DNA of 21,947 nt, taken from the NCBI GenBank assembly GCA_037138335.1, contig JBAXIO010000033.1:1-21947 (forward strand), written 5' to 3'. The notes below the pieces were generated by a model. The model saw only the letters and a program-made list of their open reading frames with translations. It was not told where the DNA came from and did not search any database. Numbering within the stretch: position 1 is the stretch's first letter; each line of letters opens with the position of its first letter. The stretch is from CAIRDP01 sp037138335 (lineage in GTDB: Bacteria; Bacteroidota; Bacteroidia; Bacteroidales; FEN-979). The position numbers were made by a program, and so were the translations under genes. Of this stretch, positions 21,907 to 21,947 are shown piece after piece.

Positions 21907-21947
21907 CTGGATGACTGGATAGCTGGATGACTGGATGACTGGATAGC
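21892..21947 (+). repeat. 8-bp tandem repeat at the window end
   Basis: Seven consecutive 8-bp units: GGGATAGC (imperfect) and then TGGATAGC, TGGATGAC, TGGATAGC, TGGATGAC, TGGATGAC and TGGATAGC, still continuing at the last base. Two unit types, ending AGC and GAC, are mixed irregularly. The first two units overlap the final codons and stop of ccmF. No inverted repeats or spacers are present. The true length is unknown because the window ends inside the array. Confidence 0.95.

Noticed and set aside
21892..21947. CRISPR-like array
   Set aside because: Units are 8 bp and adjoin directly without unique spacers; it is a simple tandem repeat.

Overview
The window is a Bacteroidota (Bacteroidetes) chromosomal segment, probably from the Bacteroidales or a near relative. 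The evidence is the uninterrupted S10-spc-alpha ribosomal block with no adk between secY and map, the near absence of Shine-Dalgarno sequences (A/T-rich leaders instead), two good matches to the Bacteroidota promoter box TAnnTTTG, zinc-free forms of S14 and L36, and charged C-terminal tails on S3, L22 and L17. I cannot name the genus from sequence reading alone.

Positions 1-14630 hold 29 genes on the plus strand in the order rplC(partial)-rplD-rplW-rplB-rpsS-rplV-rpsC-rplP-rpmC-rpsQ-rplN-rplX-rplE-rpsN-rpsH-rplF-rplR-rpsE-rpmD-rplO-secY-map-infA-rpmJ-rpsM-rpsK-rpsD-rpoA-rplQ. Gaps are mostly under 50 nt and several genes overlap. The block makes ribosomal proteins plus the SecY translocon, methionine aminopeptidase, IF-1 and the RNA polymerase alpha subunit. 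It ends at a strong intrinsic terminator (14661-14697). Enolase (eno, 14724-16013) follows in the same direction.

Positions 16014-21947 are less conserved. A secreted outer-membrane barrel protein with a C-terminal SPOR domain (16103-17218, plus) converges, with an 11-nt gap, on a minus-strand pair: a methylthioadenosine phosphorylase with a forced GTG start (19657-18905) followed by a secreted TPR protein of unknown function (18894-17230). A CcmF-type haem lyase for cytochrome c assembly (19846-21906, plus) diverges from that pair behind a TATCTTTG box. The window ends in an 8-bp tandem repeat that contains the ccmF stop codon.

Most of the window is ordinary housekeeping DNA and I see no defence system, mobile element, CRISPR array, tRNA or rRNA. 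The points worth a second look are small: a canonical Shine-Dalgarno in front of rplF in a lineage that normally avoids them, a GACAGG hexamer repeat inside rpsC, hairpins between rplP/rpmC and rpsM/rpsK, two DNA dyads upstream of the SPOR gene, the terminal repeat running through the ccmF stop, and the two uncharacterised envelope proteins. No gap between genes exceeds about 190 nt.
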